Shown piece by piece: positions 41,917 to 50,581 of a DNA stretch of 54,092 nucleotides. The notes under the pieces are model-generated. The model had not been told where the DNA came from, did no database searches, and worked only from the letters and a program-made list of their open reading frames with translations. Numbering within the stretch: position 1 is the stretch's first letter; each line of letters starts with the position of its first letter. Location of the stretch: NCBI RefSeq assembly GCF_021730435.1, contig NZ_JABWGX010000031.1, positions 1-54,092 on the forward strand, written 5' to 3'. Made by a program: the position numbers and the translations under genes. Source of the stretch: Xanthobacter agilis (GTDB lineage: Bacteria > Pseudomonadota > Alphaproteobacteria > Rhizobiales > Xanthobacteraceae).

Positions 41917-44900
41917 ATGCACGTCGTCTTCCGCGAAAGCCATGGCATCGAAGAGACCGAGACGCCCGCCGACCTCGGCCAGAGCCCGGCGGATCTGGTG
42001 GCGCTGTCGTTCTCGGATTCCGACCTCGGCATGTTCGCGGCCGGCTGGCGTCGCGGCGGCGGGCGCGATGGCGGCATGCCCTCGCTGCGCCTCGCGAACA
42101 TCGCCGCCTTGCGGCATCCGCTGTCGGTCGACACCTATGTGGAACGCACCCTCGCCGGCGCCAGGGGCATCCTGATCCGCCTCATCGGCGGCGTTTCCTA
42201 TTGGCCCTACGGGCTGGGCCAGATCGAGGCGCTGGCGCGCGCCAGGGGCATCGCCCTCGCGGTCCTGCCGGGGGATGGGCGCCCCGACCCGCGGCTGGAC
42301 GCGGTCTCCACCATGCCGCACTCCACGCTGAGGCGGCTGGCGGAGCTGTGCGACACCGGCGGCGCCGTGGCGGCGCAGGCGGCATTGGCGCAGATGGCCT
42401 TGGCGGCCGGCCTCTATGCCGCCCCGGTGCCGGGCTCCAAGGCCCTGCCGCCATTCGGGATCTGGACCCCGGAAGGTGGCGTGCGCGAGGCCGCCGCCGC
42501 GCCCGATCCGGGCGGCACCGGGCCGCTGGTGCTCGTGGTGTTCTACCGGGCTTATCTGGCGGCGGCCGACACCGAACCGGTGGAGGTGCTGCTCACGGCG
42601 TTGCGCCAGCGCGGCTTCCGCGCGCTGGGCCTGTTCGCCCCGTCCCTCAAGAATCCCGAGGCCAGCCTCTGGCTGGCCCGACAGGCGGCCGGCCTGCGGC
42701 CCGCGGCGATCGTCAACGCCACCGCCTTCTCGGGCCGGCAGGAAGGGGGCGCCTCGCCGCTCGACGCGGCCGGCGTGCCGGTGTTCCAGGTGGCATTGGC
42801 CACCTCCACGCGCGCCGGCTGGGAGAAGGCCGAGCGTGGGCTGTCACCGGCGGACCTTGCCATGCATGTGGTGCTGCCGGAGGTGGACGGGCGGATCTTC
42901 GCAGGCGTCGCCTCCTTCAAGGCGCCGGCGGAACGTGATCCGGACCTCCAATTCGCACGCGCCGTCCACGCCCCGCATGCCGGGCGCATCGCCGCCATCG
43001 CCGACCGGGTCGCCGCCTGGCACCGCCTCGCGACGCAGCCCCCCGGCGCCCGGCGCCTCGCCCTGGTGCTGTCGACCTATCCGGGCCGGGCGTGGAACAT
43101 GGCCCATGCCGTGGGCCTTGATCCGCTGGCCTCGGCGGAAGCGATCCTGTCTGACCTTTCGGCGGCGGGGCATGCGGTGGAAAACGGCCCGCCGCTCACA
43201 ACGGCCCTGCGCGAGGCGCGCATCGTCTGGCCCATGGCCGCGTACAAGGCGGCCCTGACGCGCCTGCCCGAGGACCTGCGGCACGCCCTTCAGAGGGCAT
43301 GGGGCGCCCCGGAAGCCGACGCACAGGCCACCGCCGAGGGGTTCGCCTTCGCCGCCGTCCGCCGCGGACGGGCGATCGTGGCGCTGCAACCGGAGCGCGG
43401 CGTGGCGGAGCAACGCGACGGCGACTATCACGACCTCTCCCGGGTGCCGCGCCATGCCTATGTGGCGTTCTATCTGTGGCTGCGCGGAGAGGTGGACGGG
43501 CTCGTCCACATCGGCGCCCATGGCACGCTGGAATGGCTCCCCGGCAAGGCGGTGGCCCTGTCCGAGCGCTGCTGGCCGGAGGTGCTGGTGGGCGATCTGC
43601 CGGTCGTCTATCCCTTCATCGTCAACGATCCGGGCGAGGCGGCCCAGGCCAAGCGTCGCATCGGCGCGCTGACGCTGGGGCACATCCCGCCGCCGCTGCG
43701 CCCTTCGGGCACGCCGCTGCGCCTCGCGCGGCTGGAAGCGCTGCTGGACGAGTTCTCCAATGCCGACGGGCTCGATCCCAAGCGGCGCGCCCGGCTCGTG
43801 CGCGACATCCGCGAGGAGGCCGGCGCGCTCGGCGTGGAGCGCGACCTCGGCATCGACGCGCGCTTGAGCCCGGCGGAAGCGGTGACCCGGATCGACCGTT
43901 TCGTCTGCGATGTGAAGGAGAGCCAGTTCGGCGACGGCCTCCACGTCTGGGGACGGGCACCCGAGGTCGCGACCGCGTTTGACGCGCACGCCTGCGCGGC
44001 CGCCGAGCGGCAGGCGCTGCTCGATGCCCTCGACGGGCGCCGCATCGAGCCCGGCCCCGCCGGCTCGCCGTATCGCGGACGGGCGGATGTCCTGCCCACG
44101 GGGCGGAACCTGTTCACCACCGATCCGCGCGCGGTACCCACCCGCGCCGCTTATGCCCAAGGGGCACGCCTCGCCGAAGAATTGGTGCGCCGCCACCTGC
44201 AGGACGACGGCGAGTGGCCGCGCGCGCTCGTCCTTGACCTGTGGGGTTCGGCCACCATGCGCACGGCCGGCGAGGAATTCGCCATGGCGCTGGCGCTCAT
44301 GGGCGTGCGCCCGCTCTGGGATACGGGATCCGAGCGGGTGTGCGGCATCGACATCCTGCCCCTCGCCGCGCTCGACCGGCCGCGCATCGACGTAACGCTG
44401 CGCATCTCCGGCCTGTTCCGCGATGTGTTCCCGACCCTCTCGGCGCTGTTCCAGCAGGCGGTGCGGGCGCTGTCCCGGCGCGAGGGGGAAGCGGAGTGGA
44501 ACCCCTATGCGGGCCGCGAGGCGCCCCGGGTTTACGGTCCCGCCCCCGGTGCCTTCGGACTGGGCATGGCGGCGACCCTGGAGGACTATTCGCAAGCCGG
44601 GCTCCGCGCGGCGGGAGAGGCTTGGCTTGCGGCAAGCGCGTTCGCCCACGACGGCGAGACCACGCGGCCGGACGCCGCCGGGCTCCGCGCGCGGGTGGCC
44701 CAGGCCGACGCCTTCGTGCACCTGCAGGATCTCCCCGAGACCGATCTTCTGCTGGCGGAGGACTATGCCGGCCATGAGGCCGGCTTCGCGGCGGCGCAGG
44801 CGGTGGCGGGCGGCACCGCCGCGCTCTACCACCTCGACGCCACCGACCCCACCCGTCCGCGAGCACGGACGCTGACGGAGGAGATCGCGCGGGTGGTGCG

Positions 44901-45207
44901 GGCGCGCGCCACCCATCCGGGCTGGATCGCCGGCATGCGACGACACGGCTTCCGCGGCGCGGCGGAGATTGCCGCGACGCTTGAGAACATGGCCGCCTTC
45001 GCCCACCTCACCCGCGACGTGCCGGGCCATTTGTTCGATCTCTATTGGGACGCCACCCTGGGCGACCCCGAGGTGGCCGCTTTCCTGTGCACCGCCAACC
45101 CGGAGGCGCTCGCGGCCATGCGCGCGCGCTTCGCCGCCCTTCACGCCGCCGGTCTTTGGACCTCCCGGCGCAACTCCGTCGTCGTCGCCCTCGGGAACGC
45201 GCCATGA
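41917..45207 (+). CDS. cobN: Cobaltochelatase subunit CobN
   Basis: This is the large subunit of the aerobic ATP-dependent chelatase inserting Co2+ into hydrogenobyrinic acid a,c-diamide. The 1096-residue protein has characteristic blocks around GLVHIGAHGTLEWLPGKAVALSE, VYPFIVNDPGEAAQAKRR and LWGSATMRTAGEEFAMALALMG. It is somewhat shorter than CobN of Pseudomonas denitrificans. The partner genes cobS and cobT are not in the window, as is usual for these bacteria. The stop TGA (45205-45207) overlaps the first ATG of the repeat chain that leads to cobG. Confidence 0.95.
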   Translation: MHVVFRESHGIEETETPADLGQSPADLVALSFSDSDLGMFAAGWRRGGGRDGGMPSLRLANIAALRHPLSVDTYVERTLAGARGILIRLIGGVSYWPYGLGQIEALARARGIALAVLPGDGRPDPRLDAVSTMPHSTLRRLAELCDTGGAVAAQAALAQMALAAGLYAAPVPGSKALPPFGIWTPEGGVREAAAAPDPGGTGPLVLVVFYRAYLAAADTEPVEVLLTALRQRGFRALGLFAPSLKNPEASLWLARQAAGLRPAAIVNATAFSGRQEGGASPLDAAGVPVFQVALATSTRAGWEKAERGLSPADLAMHVVLPEVDGRIFAGVASFKAPAERDPDLQFARAVHAPHAGRIAAIADRVAAWHRLATQPPGARRLALVLSTYPGRAWNMAHAVGLDPLASAEAILSDLSAAGHAVENGPPLTTALREARIVWPMAAYKAALTRLPEDLRHALQRAWGAPEADAQATAEGFAFAAVRRGRAIVALQPERGVAEQRDGDYHDLSRVPRHAYVAFYLWLRGEVDGLVHIGAHGTLEWLPGKAVALSERCWPEVLVGDLPVVYPFIVNDPGEAAQAKRRIGALTLGHIPPPLRPSGTPLRLARLEALLDEFSNADGLDPKRRARLVRDIREEAGALGVERDLGIDARLSPAEAVTRIDRFVCDVKESQFGDGLHVWGRAPEVATAFDAHACAAAERQALLDALDGRRIEPGPAGSPYRGRADVLPTGRNLFTTDPRAVPTRAAYAQGARLAEELVRRHLQDDGEWPRALVLDLWGSATMRTAGEEFAMALALMGVRPLWDTGSERVCGIDILPLAALDRPRIDVTLRISGLFRDVFPTLSALFQQAVRALSRREGEAEWNPYAGREAPRVYGPAPGAFGLGMAATLEDYSQAGLRAAGEAWLAASAFAHDGETTRPDAAGLRARVAQADAFVHLQDLPETDLLLAEDYAGHEAGFAAAQAVAGGTAALYHLDATDPTRPRARTLTEEIARVVRARATHPGWIAGMRRHGFRGAAEIAATLENMAAFAHLTRDVPGHLFDLYWDATLGDPEVAAFLCTANPEALAAMRARFAALHAAGLWTSRRNSVVVALGNAP

Positions 45208-45273
45208 GGGTAGAACCATGAGGGTGGAACCATGAGGGTGGAACCATGAGGGTGGAACCATGAGGGTGGAACC
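45204..45273 (+). repeat. Five 14-bp tandem repeats encoding a chain of overlapping MRVEP minigenes
   Basis: Units start at 45204, 45218, 45232, 45246 and 45260. The first is ATGAGGGTAGAACC and the other four ATGAGGGTGGAACC. Each unit plus the next four bases reads ATG AGG GTR GAA CCA TGA, that is Met-Arg-Val-Glu-Pro-stop. Every stop overlaps the next start as ATGA, from the cobN stop to the cobG start at 45274. Each unit also carries AGGGTGG 4 nt before the next ATG, which could act as a weak ribosome-binding site. The repeats fill the entire cobN-cobG gap. Confidence 0.95.
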
Positions 45274-46476
45274 ATGAGCGCGCCCACCATCAAGGGATGG
45301 TGCCCAGGGGCTCACCGGCCCATGATGTCCGGCGACGGGCTGGTGGTGCGCGTGCGCCCGCCTTTGGGCGAGATGACACCCCGTCAGGCGCGCGGCCTCG
45401 CCGATCTGGCCGCGGCCCATGGCCATGGCGTCGTCGAGCTGACCAACCGGGCGAACCTGCAACTGCGCGGCGTCGCGGAGGCCGACCATCCCGCCCTGAT
45501 CCAAGGGCTGGCCGCGCTCGACCTGCTCGATGCCGACAGCGCGGCGGAGCGCCGGCGCAACATCGTGACCGATCCGTTCCGCCCCCTCGGCGTGGACGAT
45601 GTCCAGACCCGCTGTGCGGCCGCCCTCACGCGCGGGCTCGCCAGCCGGGATCTCGCGCCGCTGCCTTCAAAGTTCGGTTTCGTGGTCGATGCCGGCCCCG
45701 AACGACGGCTGGCCGGCATCAGCGGCGACGTGCGGATCGAGGCGGCTGGCGCGCACCTGCTGGTCCGCGCGGACGGACGGGCGACCGGGCGGATGGTGGC
45801 GAACGCCGCCGCCGCCGTCCGCCTCGCGCTGGAGCTCGCCCGCTGGTTTCTCGCCTCCGGCGGGGTGGGGCCCGATGGGCGCGGCCGCATGCGCCGGCAC
45901 CTTGCAGCCGGCGCCACCCTTCCGCCCGAACTTTCCGGCGACACGCACCCCCAGGCCGACCGCCCGGCCCCTCGGCCCGGCCCGATCGGCACCGGCATCG
46001 GCCTTGCCGCCGCCTTCGGCCTCATCCGGGCGCAGAGCCTGCATCGGCTTGCCGACAGCGGCGCGCGGGTGCTGCGCATCACCCCCTTCCGCATGGTGTT
46101 CCTGCCCGATGTCCAAGACCTCTCCGTCCACGACCCCTCCGTCCACGACCTCCCTCCCATGATCGGCGCGTCGGACCTGATTTTCGACGGCGACGATCCG
46201 CGACTGCGCGTGATCGCCTGTTCCGGGGCGCCCGCCTGCCCGCAGGCCAGCGTCGCCACCCGCGATCTGGCGCTCAAGCTCGCCGCGCGCCTGCCGGAGA
46301 AGGGCCAACTCCACATTTCGGGATGCGCCAAGGGGTGTGCCCATCCGGCGCGGTCCGAGCTGACGCTGGTGGGGCGCGCGGGCGCCTTCGACCTCGTTCG
46401 CGATGGTGCCCCCTGGGACGAGCCGCTGCGTCGCGGGGCCAGCCCGCACCAGATCCTGACCTTGTTCGGCGGGTGA
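45274..46476 (+). CDS. cobG: Precorrin-3B synthase (monooxygenase)
   Basis: This O2-dependent enzyme makes precorrin-3B from precorrin-3A. The 400-residue sulfite/nitrite-reductase-fold protein has [4Fe-4S]/sirohaem-type cysteines in CSGAPAC and SGCAKGC and N-terminal KGWCPGAHRPMMSGDGLVVRVRP. Its presence shows the aerobic route. The start ATG is the terminal ATGA of the MRVEP chain. A 15-bp in-frame duplication (46122-46151) gives SVHDPSVHDL in a linker. Confidence 0.93.
   Translation: MSAPTIKGWCPGAHRPMMSGDGLVVRVRPPLGEMTPRQARGLADLAAAHGHGVVELTNRANLQLRGVAEADHPALIQGLAALDLLDADSAAERRRNIVTDPFRPLGVDDVQTRCAAALTRGLASRDLAPLPSKFGFVVDAGPERRLAGISGDVRIEAAGAHLLVRADGRATGRMVANAAAAVRLALELARWFLASGGVGPDGRGRMRRHLAAGATLPPELSGDTHPQADRPAPRPGPIGTGIGLAAAFGLIRAQSLHRLADSGARVLRITPFRMVFLPDVQDLSVHDPSVHDLPPMIGASDLIFDGDDPRLRVIACSGAPACPQASVATRDLALKLAARLPEKGQLHISGCAKGCAHPARSELTLVGRAGAFDLVRDGAPWDEPLRRGASPHQILTLFGG
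46122..46151 (+). repeat. 15-bp tandem duplication inside cobG
   Basis: CTCCGTCCACGACC plus C or T occurs at 46122-46136 and 46137-46151, encoding SVHDP/SVHDL in frame. Only the last base differs. It is like the duplication in tmoE: a short direct repeat in a linker that leaves the gene functional in appearance. Confidence 0.85.
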
Positions 46477-46480
46477 AGCG

Positions 46481-47110
46481 ATGCCCTACCATTACCAGAC
46501 CGATGGCGCGGCCATCTATGCCCAGTCCTTCGCCACCATCCGGGCCGAGGCTGATCTCGCGCGGTTCACGCCCGACGAGGAGCGAGTGGCGGTGCGCATG
46601 ATCCATGCCGCCGGCCTGGTGGGGCTGGAAGCGCATCTGCGCTTCTCGCTGGGGCTGGTGGCAACCGCGCGCGCGGCGCTGGAGGCCGGGGCGCCGATCC
46701 TGTGCGATGCGCGCATGGTCAGCGAGGGCATCACCCGCGCCCGCCTGCCGGCCGGCAATGCCGTGATCGCAACGCTGCACGAGCCGGAGGTGCCGGCCCT
46801 CGCCGCGCGGCACAAGACCACGCGCTCGGCCGCGGCGCTGGAGCTGTGGCGGCCTTGGCTCAAGGGTTCCGTGGTGGCCATCGGCAATGCGCCCACGGCG
46901 CTGTTCCACCTGCTGGAGATGCTGGAGGACGCCACCTGTCCACGCCCGGCGGCGATCATCGGCTGCCCGGTGGGCTTCGTCGGCGCGCGGGAATCCAAGG
47001 ACGCCCTGTGGGCGGCCCAACCGGCGCCCTGCCTGATGGTGGAAGGGCGCCTCGGCGGCAGCGCCATCACGGTGGCCGCCGTCAACGCCATCGCGAGCAG
47101 CGCCGAATGA
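46481..47110 (+). CDS. cobH: Precorrin-8X methylmutase
   Basis: Moves the C-11 methyl group to C-12, giving hydrogenobyrinic acid. The 209-residue CobH/CbiC protein has the catalytic histidine in MIHAAGLVGLE (about residue 43) and IIGCPVGFVGARESKDAL at the C-terminal end. It starts 4 bp after cobG and overlaps cobI by ATGA. Confidence 0.95.
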   Translation: MPYHYQTDGAAIYAQSFATIRAEADLARFTPDEERVAVRMIHAAGLVGLEAHLRFSLGLVATARAALEAGAPILCDARMVSEGITRARLPAGNAVIATLHEPEVPALAARHKTTRSAAALELWRPWLKGSVVAIGNAPTALFHLLEMLEDATCPRPAAIIGCPVGFVGARESKDALWAAQPAPCLMVEGRLGGSAITVAAVNAIASSAE

Positions 47111-47835
47111 GCGTCGGAACCATCTATGGCGTCGGGCTCGGGCCGGGCGATCCGGAACTGATGAGCGTGCGCGCCGACCGGCTGGTGCGGGCCGCGCGGC
47201 ATGTCGCTTATTTCCGCAAGGCCGGTCTCGCCGGCCGGGCGCGCGCCATCGTCGAGGGCATGCTGCGCCCCGATGCGCGGGAGCATCCGATGGAATATCC
47301 CGTCACCACCGAGATCGCGCTCACGGACCCGCGCTACAATGAAACCCTCTCGGCCTTCTACGCCTCAGCCACCGCGCATCTGCGCACCCTGGCGGAGGCC
47401 GGCGAGGATGTCGTCGTATTGTGCGAAGGCGACCCCTTTTTCTACGGCTCCTTCATGCACCTGCAGGTGCGCCTCAAGGCCCATGTGCCGGTGGAGGTGG
47501 TGCCGGCGGTAACCGGCATGTCGGCGGCGTGGACCGCGACCGGCCAGCCGGTGACCTGGGGCGACGATGCCCTCACCGTGCTGGCCGGAACCCTGCCCGA
47601 GGCCGATCTCGCCCGGCGCATGGCACAGGCCGATGCCCTGGTGGTCATGAAGATCGGTCGCAACCTCGGCCGTGTCCGTCGGGCCTTGGAGACCGCCGGC
47701 AAGGCGGAACGCGCCCTGCTCGTGGAATATGCCAGCATGGGGGATCAGCGCGTGACCCCCCTCGCACAGGTGGAAGCGACCGCGGTGCCCTATTTCTCCA
47801 TCGTCATCGTGCACGGACAGGGGCGGCGGCCATGA
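47107..47835 (+). CDS. cobI: Precorrin-2 C20-methyltransferase
   Basis: This 242-residue SAM-dependent tetrapyrrole methylase has GVGLGPGDPELMSVRA at the N-terminus, CEGDPFFYGSFMHL and VVPAVTGMSA as expected for CobI/CbiL. The start is fixed by the ATGA overlap with cobH. It ends in an ATGA overlap with cobJ. Confidence 0.94.
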   Translation: MSVGTIYGVGLGPGDPELMSVRADRLVRAARHVAYFRKAGLAGRARAIVEGMLRPDAREHPMEYPVTTEIALTDPRYNETLSAFYASATAHLRTLAEAGEDVVVLCEGDPFFYGSFMHLQVRLKAHVPVEVVPAVTGMSAAWTATGQPVTWGDDALTVLAGTLPEADLARRMAQADALVVMKIGRNLGRVRRALETAGKAERALLVEYASMGDQRVTPLAQVEATAVPYFSIVIVHGQGRRP

Positions 47836-48602
47836 GCGCGAAGGGCACGAAAGCCGGCTGGCTCGCCGTCGCCGGGCTGGGTCCGGGCGATGCACAGCTC
47901 GTCACATCGCAAGCCGAGGCGGCGATCGCCGAGGCCACGGACGTGGTGGGCTACGGCCCTTATGTGCGCCGCATCGCGCCACGCGCGGGGCTCCGCCGGC
48001 ACGAGAGCGACAATCGCGAAGAGATCGAGCGCGCCCGCCACGCCCTGACCCTGGCGGCCGAGGGCCGGCGCGTGGTGGTGGTCAGCTCGGGCGATCCCGG
48101 CGTGTTCGCCATGGCTTCGGCGGTGTTCGAGGCGGTGGAGCACGGCGATCCGCGCTGGCGGGAGCTGGACATTCGCGTGCTGCCGGGCATCACCGCCATG
48201 CTGGCCGCCGCCGCCCGCGCCGGCGCCCCGCTGGGCCACGATTTCTGCGCCATCAACCTGTCGGACAACCTGAAACCGTGGACGCTGATCGAGCGGCGCC
48301 TGCGGCTGGCGGTAGAGGCCGATTTCGCGATCGCCCTCTACAATCCGCGCTCGGTGGCCCGGCCCGAGGGATTCGCGCGGGCGCTCGACCTGTTGCACGC
48401 GGCCTGCGCGCCGGGTCGCATCCTGATCTTCGCCCGCGCCGTCTCCACGCCGGACGAGGACATCCGCGTCGTCTGCCTGGCGCAGGCACGGCCGGAGATG
48501 GCCGACATGCGCACCGTGGTGCTGGTGGGCTCCTCGGCGACCCGGATCATCGCGCGCCAGGGCGCGCCGTTCATCTACACGCCGAGAGCGGTGCCCGCAT
48601 GA
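47832..48602 (+). CDS. cobJ: Precorrin-3B C17-methyltransferase
   Basis: This 256-residue SAM methylase performs ring contraction. Motifs AGLGPGDAQLVT, VVSSGDPGVFAMASAVFE, LPGITAMLAAAARAGAPLGHDFCAINLSD and ALYNPRS are CobJ/CbiH. The start is the ATGA overlap with cobI. Its last 28 bases overlap the 3' end of the antisense cobK gene. Confidence 0.94.
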   Translation: MSAKGTKAGWLAVAGLGPGDAQLVTSQAEAAIAEATDVVGYGPYVRRIAPRAGLRRHESDNREEIERARHALTLAAEGRRVVVVSSGDPGVFAMASAVFEAVEHGDPRWRELDIRVLPGITAMLAAAARAGAPLGHDFCAINLSDNLKPWTLIERRLRLAVEADFAIALYNPRSVARPEGFARALDLLHAACAPGRILIFARAVSTPDEDIRVVCLAQARPEMADMRTVVLVGSSATRIIARQGAPFIYTPRAVPA

Positions 48603-49330
48603 GCGACCCAGTCGAGCACTGCCTCCACGCTCTCCACCTCCGCCCGTGGCGCCTGCGCGGGTCGGTCGATCATGATGACCGGCAGGCCCAGCGCCCGTGC
48701 CGCCGCGATCTTGGCGTAGGCGCCCGTGCCGCCGGAATTCTTCGAGACCACCAGCGAGATATCGTGGCCTTCCATCAAGCAACGGTCCGCCTGCGCGCTG
48801 AAGGGGCCGCGATCGACCACCACATGATGATCGGGGAACGGAAACGCCTCCTTCGGGGCCTCCACCAGGCGCAGCAGGTAGAAGTGCTGGGGATTGGGCG
48901 CGAACTCCGCCAGGTGCATCCGGCCCACGGCCAGCATCACGCGCGCCGCGGGCCGCTCCAGCGCGGCGACGGCGCCGGCGATGTCGCAAACGCGGATCCA
49001 GCGGTCGCCGGGCACCGGCGCCCACGGCGCGCGGGTGAGGGCCACCAGCGGCACGCCCGTTTGGGCGCAGGCCGCGATCGCGTTGGCGCTCATCCGCGCG
49101 GCGAAGGGATGGGTGGCGTCGATCACATGGGTGACGCGGTGCGCGCGCAGATAGGCCGCAAGCCCCTCGACGCCGCCAAAGCCCCCGACCCTTTGCGGCA
49201 AGGGCTGGGGCGGCAGGCGCTCCACCCGTCCGGCGAACGACACCGTGCCCGAAAGCCCCGCCTGCACCACCGACCGGGCCAGTGCCGCCGCCTCGGTCGT
49301 CCCGGCCAGAATCAGGAGGTTGGGGGACAT
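48575..49330 (-). CDS. cobK: Precorrin-6A reductase
   Basis: This NADPH-dependent reductase makes precorrin-6B (dihydro-precorrin-6). The 251-residue CobK/CbiJ protein has LILAGTTEAAALAR, VIDATHPFAARMS and VSKNSGGTGAYAKI. It lies on the opposite strand inside the cob operon. The start at 49330 has AAGGAG 8 nt upstream, located within the cobL reading frame. Its ATG shares the CATG with the cobL ATG, so it cannot be read from the operon transcript and needs its own promoter inside cobL. Confidence 0.93.
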   Translation of the reverse strand: MSPNLLILAGTTEAAALARSVVQAGLSGTVSFAGRVERLPPQPLPQRVGGFGGVEGLAAYLRAHRVTHVIDATHPFAARMSANAIAACAQTGVPLVALTRAPWAPVPGDRWIRVCDIAGAVAALERPAARVMLAVGRMHLAEFAPNPQHFYLLRLVEAPKEAFPFPDHHVVVDRGPFSAQADRCLMEGHDISLVVSKNSGGTGAYAKIAAARALGLPVIMIDRPAQAPRAEVESVEAVLDWVAHAGTALGV

Positions 49331-50528
49331 GGCTGAGGCTCCTTGGCTGACGATCATCGGGCTCGGGGAAGATGGACTTCAAGGCCTGTCCCCCGCAAGC
49401 CGGGCCGCGCTCGAATCCGCCGCGATCATCATGGGGCCCCCGCGCCACCTGGCACTCGTTCCCGATCTCGGGGGCGAGCGGATCGTCTGGCCGACCCCCT
49501 TCGCCGAGGGGCTTGCACGTCTGCGCGAATTGCGTGGGCGGCGGGTGGCGGTGCTGGCCTCGGGTGATCCGTTCTGGTTCGGCGCCGGCAGCGTGATCGC
49601 CCGCGCGTTCGCGCCCGGCGAGTGGCGCGCCCTACCGAGCCCCTCCACCTTCACCCTTGCCGCCGCCCGGCTCGGCTGGGCGCTGGAGCGCACCGCCTGC
49701 GTCGGCCTGCATGCCGCCCCGATGGCGCAGCTGCGGCCCCACCTTGCGCCGGGGCAGCGGCTTCTCGTGCTGCTGCGCGACGGCGCGGCGGTGGTGCAGC
49801 TGGGCGCCTATCTGTCCCAGCTGGGTTTCGGCGACAGCCGCCTGTGGATCATGGAGGCGCTGGGCGGCCCGCGCGAGCGCATCACCGAGGCGCGGGCGAA
49901 TGGGCTGCCGCCGGCCGTGTTCACCCATCCCGTCTGCGCCGCCGTCGAGACCGCGGGCGCGGGCGCAGCGTTGCCATGCGCCGCAGGCCTCGACGACGAT
50001 CTGTTCGAAAACGACGGCCAGCTCACCAAGCGCCCGGTGCGCGCGCTGACCCTTTCCGCGCTGGCGCCCCGGCCGGGCGAATTGCTGTGGGACATCGGCG
50101 GCGGCTCCGGCTCGGTGGCCATCGCGTGGCTGCTGAGCGATGCGCGCACCCGCGCCGTCTCCATCGAGGCCCGCCCCGACCGCGCGCGGCGCATCCGCGC
50201 CAATGCCGAACGCCTCGGCGCGGACCGGCTCGAAGTGGTGGAAGGGACGGCGCCCGAGGCGCTCGCGGGCCTACCGGCCCCGCAGGCAGTATTCATCGGC
50301 GGGGGCCTGAGCGCGGGGCTGCTGGAGGATCTCGCGGCGCGGCTCGTCCCCGGCACGCGGCTGGTGGCGCATGCCGTGACGCTGGAATCGGAAGCGCTGC
50401 TGGTGACGGCGCGGGCGCGCTTCGGCGGCGATCTGCTGCGCATCGAGCTGGCGCAGGCAACCCCACTCGGCACCCGGCTCGGGTGGAAGGCGTCCTATCC
50501 GATCGTGCAATGGCGGAGCGTTCTATGA
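49329..50528 (+). CDS. cobL: Precorrin-6Y C5,15-methyltransferase (decarboxylating), CbiE-CbiT fusion
   Basis: This 399-residue bifunctional enzyme has an N-terminal tetrapyrrole methylase (Cbi[26 protein letters not shown]) and a C-terminal class I methyltransferase (Cbi[17 protein letters not shown] at about 255-270). AGGAGG lies 9 nt before the ATG at 49329, inside the cobK coding strand complement. It methylates C-5 and C-15 and removes the C-12 acetate carboxyl. The stop overlaps the start of a short ORF leading to cobM. Confidence 0.94.
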   Translation: MAEAPWLTIIGLGEDGLQGLSPASRAALESAAIIMGPPRHLALVPDLGGERIVWPTPFAEGLARLRELRGRRVAVLASGDPFWFGAGSVIARAFAPGEWRALPSPSTFTLAAARLGWALERTACVGLHAAPMAQLRPHLAPGQRLLVLLRDGAAVVQLGAYLSQLGFGDSRLWIMEALGGPRERITEARANGLPPAVFTHPVCAAVETAGAGAALPCAAGLDDDLFENDGQLTKRPVRALTLSALAPRPGELLWDIGGGSGSVAIAWLLSDARTRAVSIEARPDRARRIRANAERLGADRLEVVEGTAPEALAGLPAPQAVFIGGGLSAGLLEDLAARLVPGTRLVAHAVTLESEALLVTARARFGGDLLRIELAQATPLGTRLGWKASYPIVQWRSVL

Positions 50529-50581
50529 TGCGCGCAAGCCACCTCGGCCGGCAGCGAAATACAATGGGAGATGGCCGATGA
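50525..50581 (+). CDS. 18-residue bridging ORF between cobL and cobM
   Basis: [18 protein letters not shown] begins with an ATG overlapping the cobL TGA (ATGA at 50525-50528) and ends with a TGA overlapping the cobM ATG (ATGA at 50578-50581). It exactly fills the 49-bp gap. AATGGGAGATGG just before the cobM start can also serve as its ribosome-binding site. The peptide shows no motif; a translational relay between the two genes is the simplest reading. Confidence 0.45.
   Translation: MMRASHLGRQRNTMGDGR

Noticed and set aside
45204-45273. Tandem repeats as a CRISPR array
   Set aside because: Units are 14 bp and contiguous with no spacers, and no cas genes are present.
42844-45504. An 886-codon open frame antisense to cobN
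   Set aside because: High GC suppresses stops; composition is Arg/Gly/His-rich without family motifs, while the plus strand has unmistakable CobN sequence.
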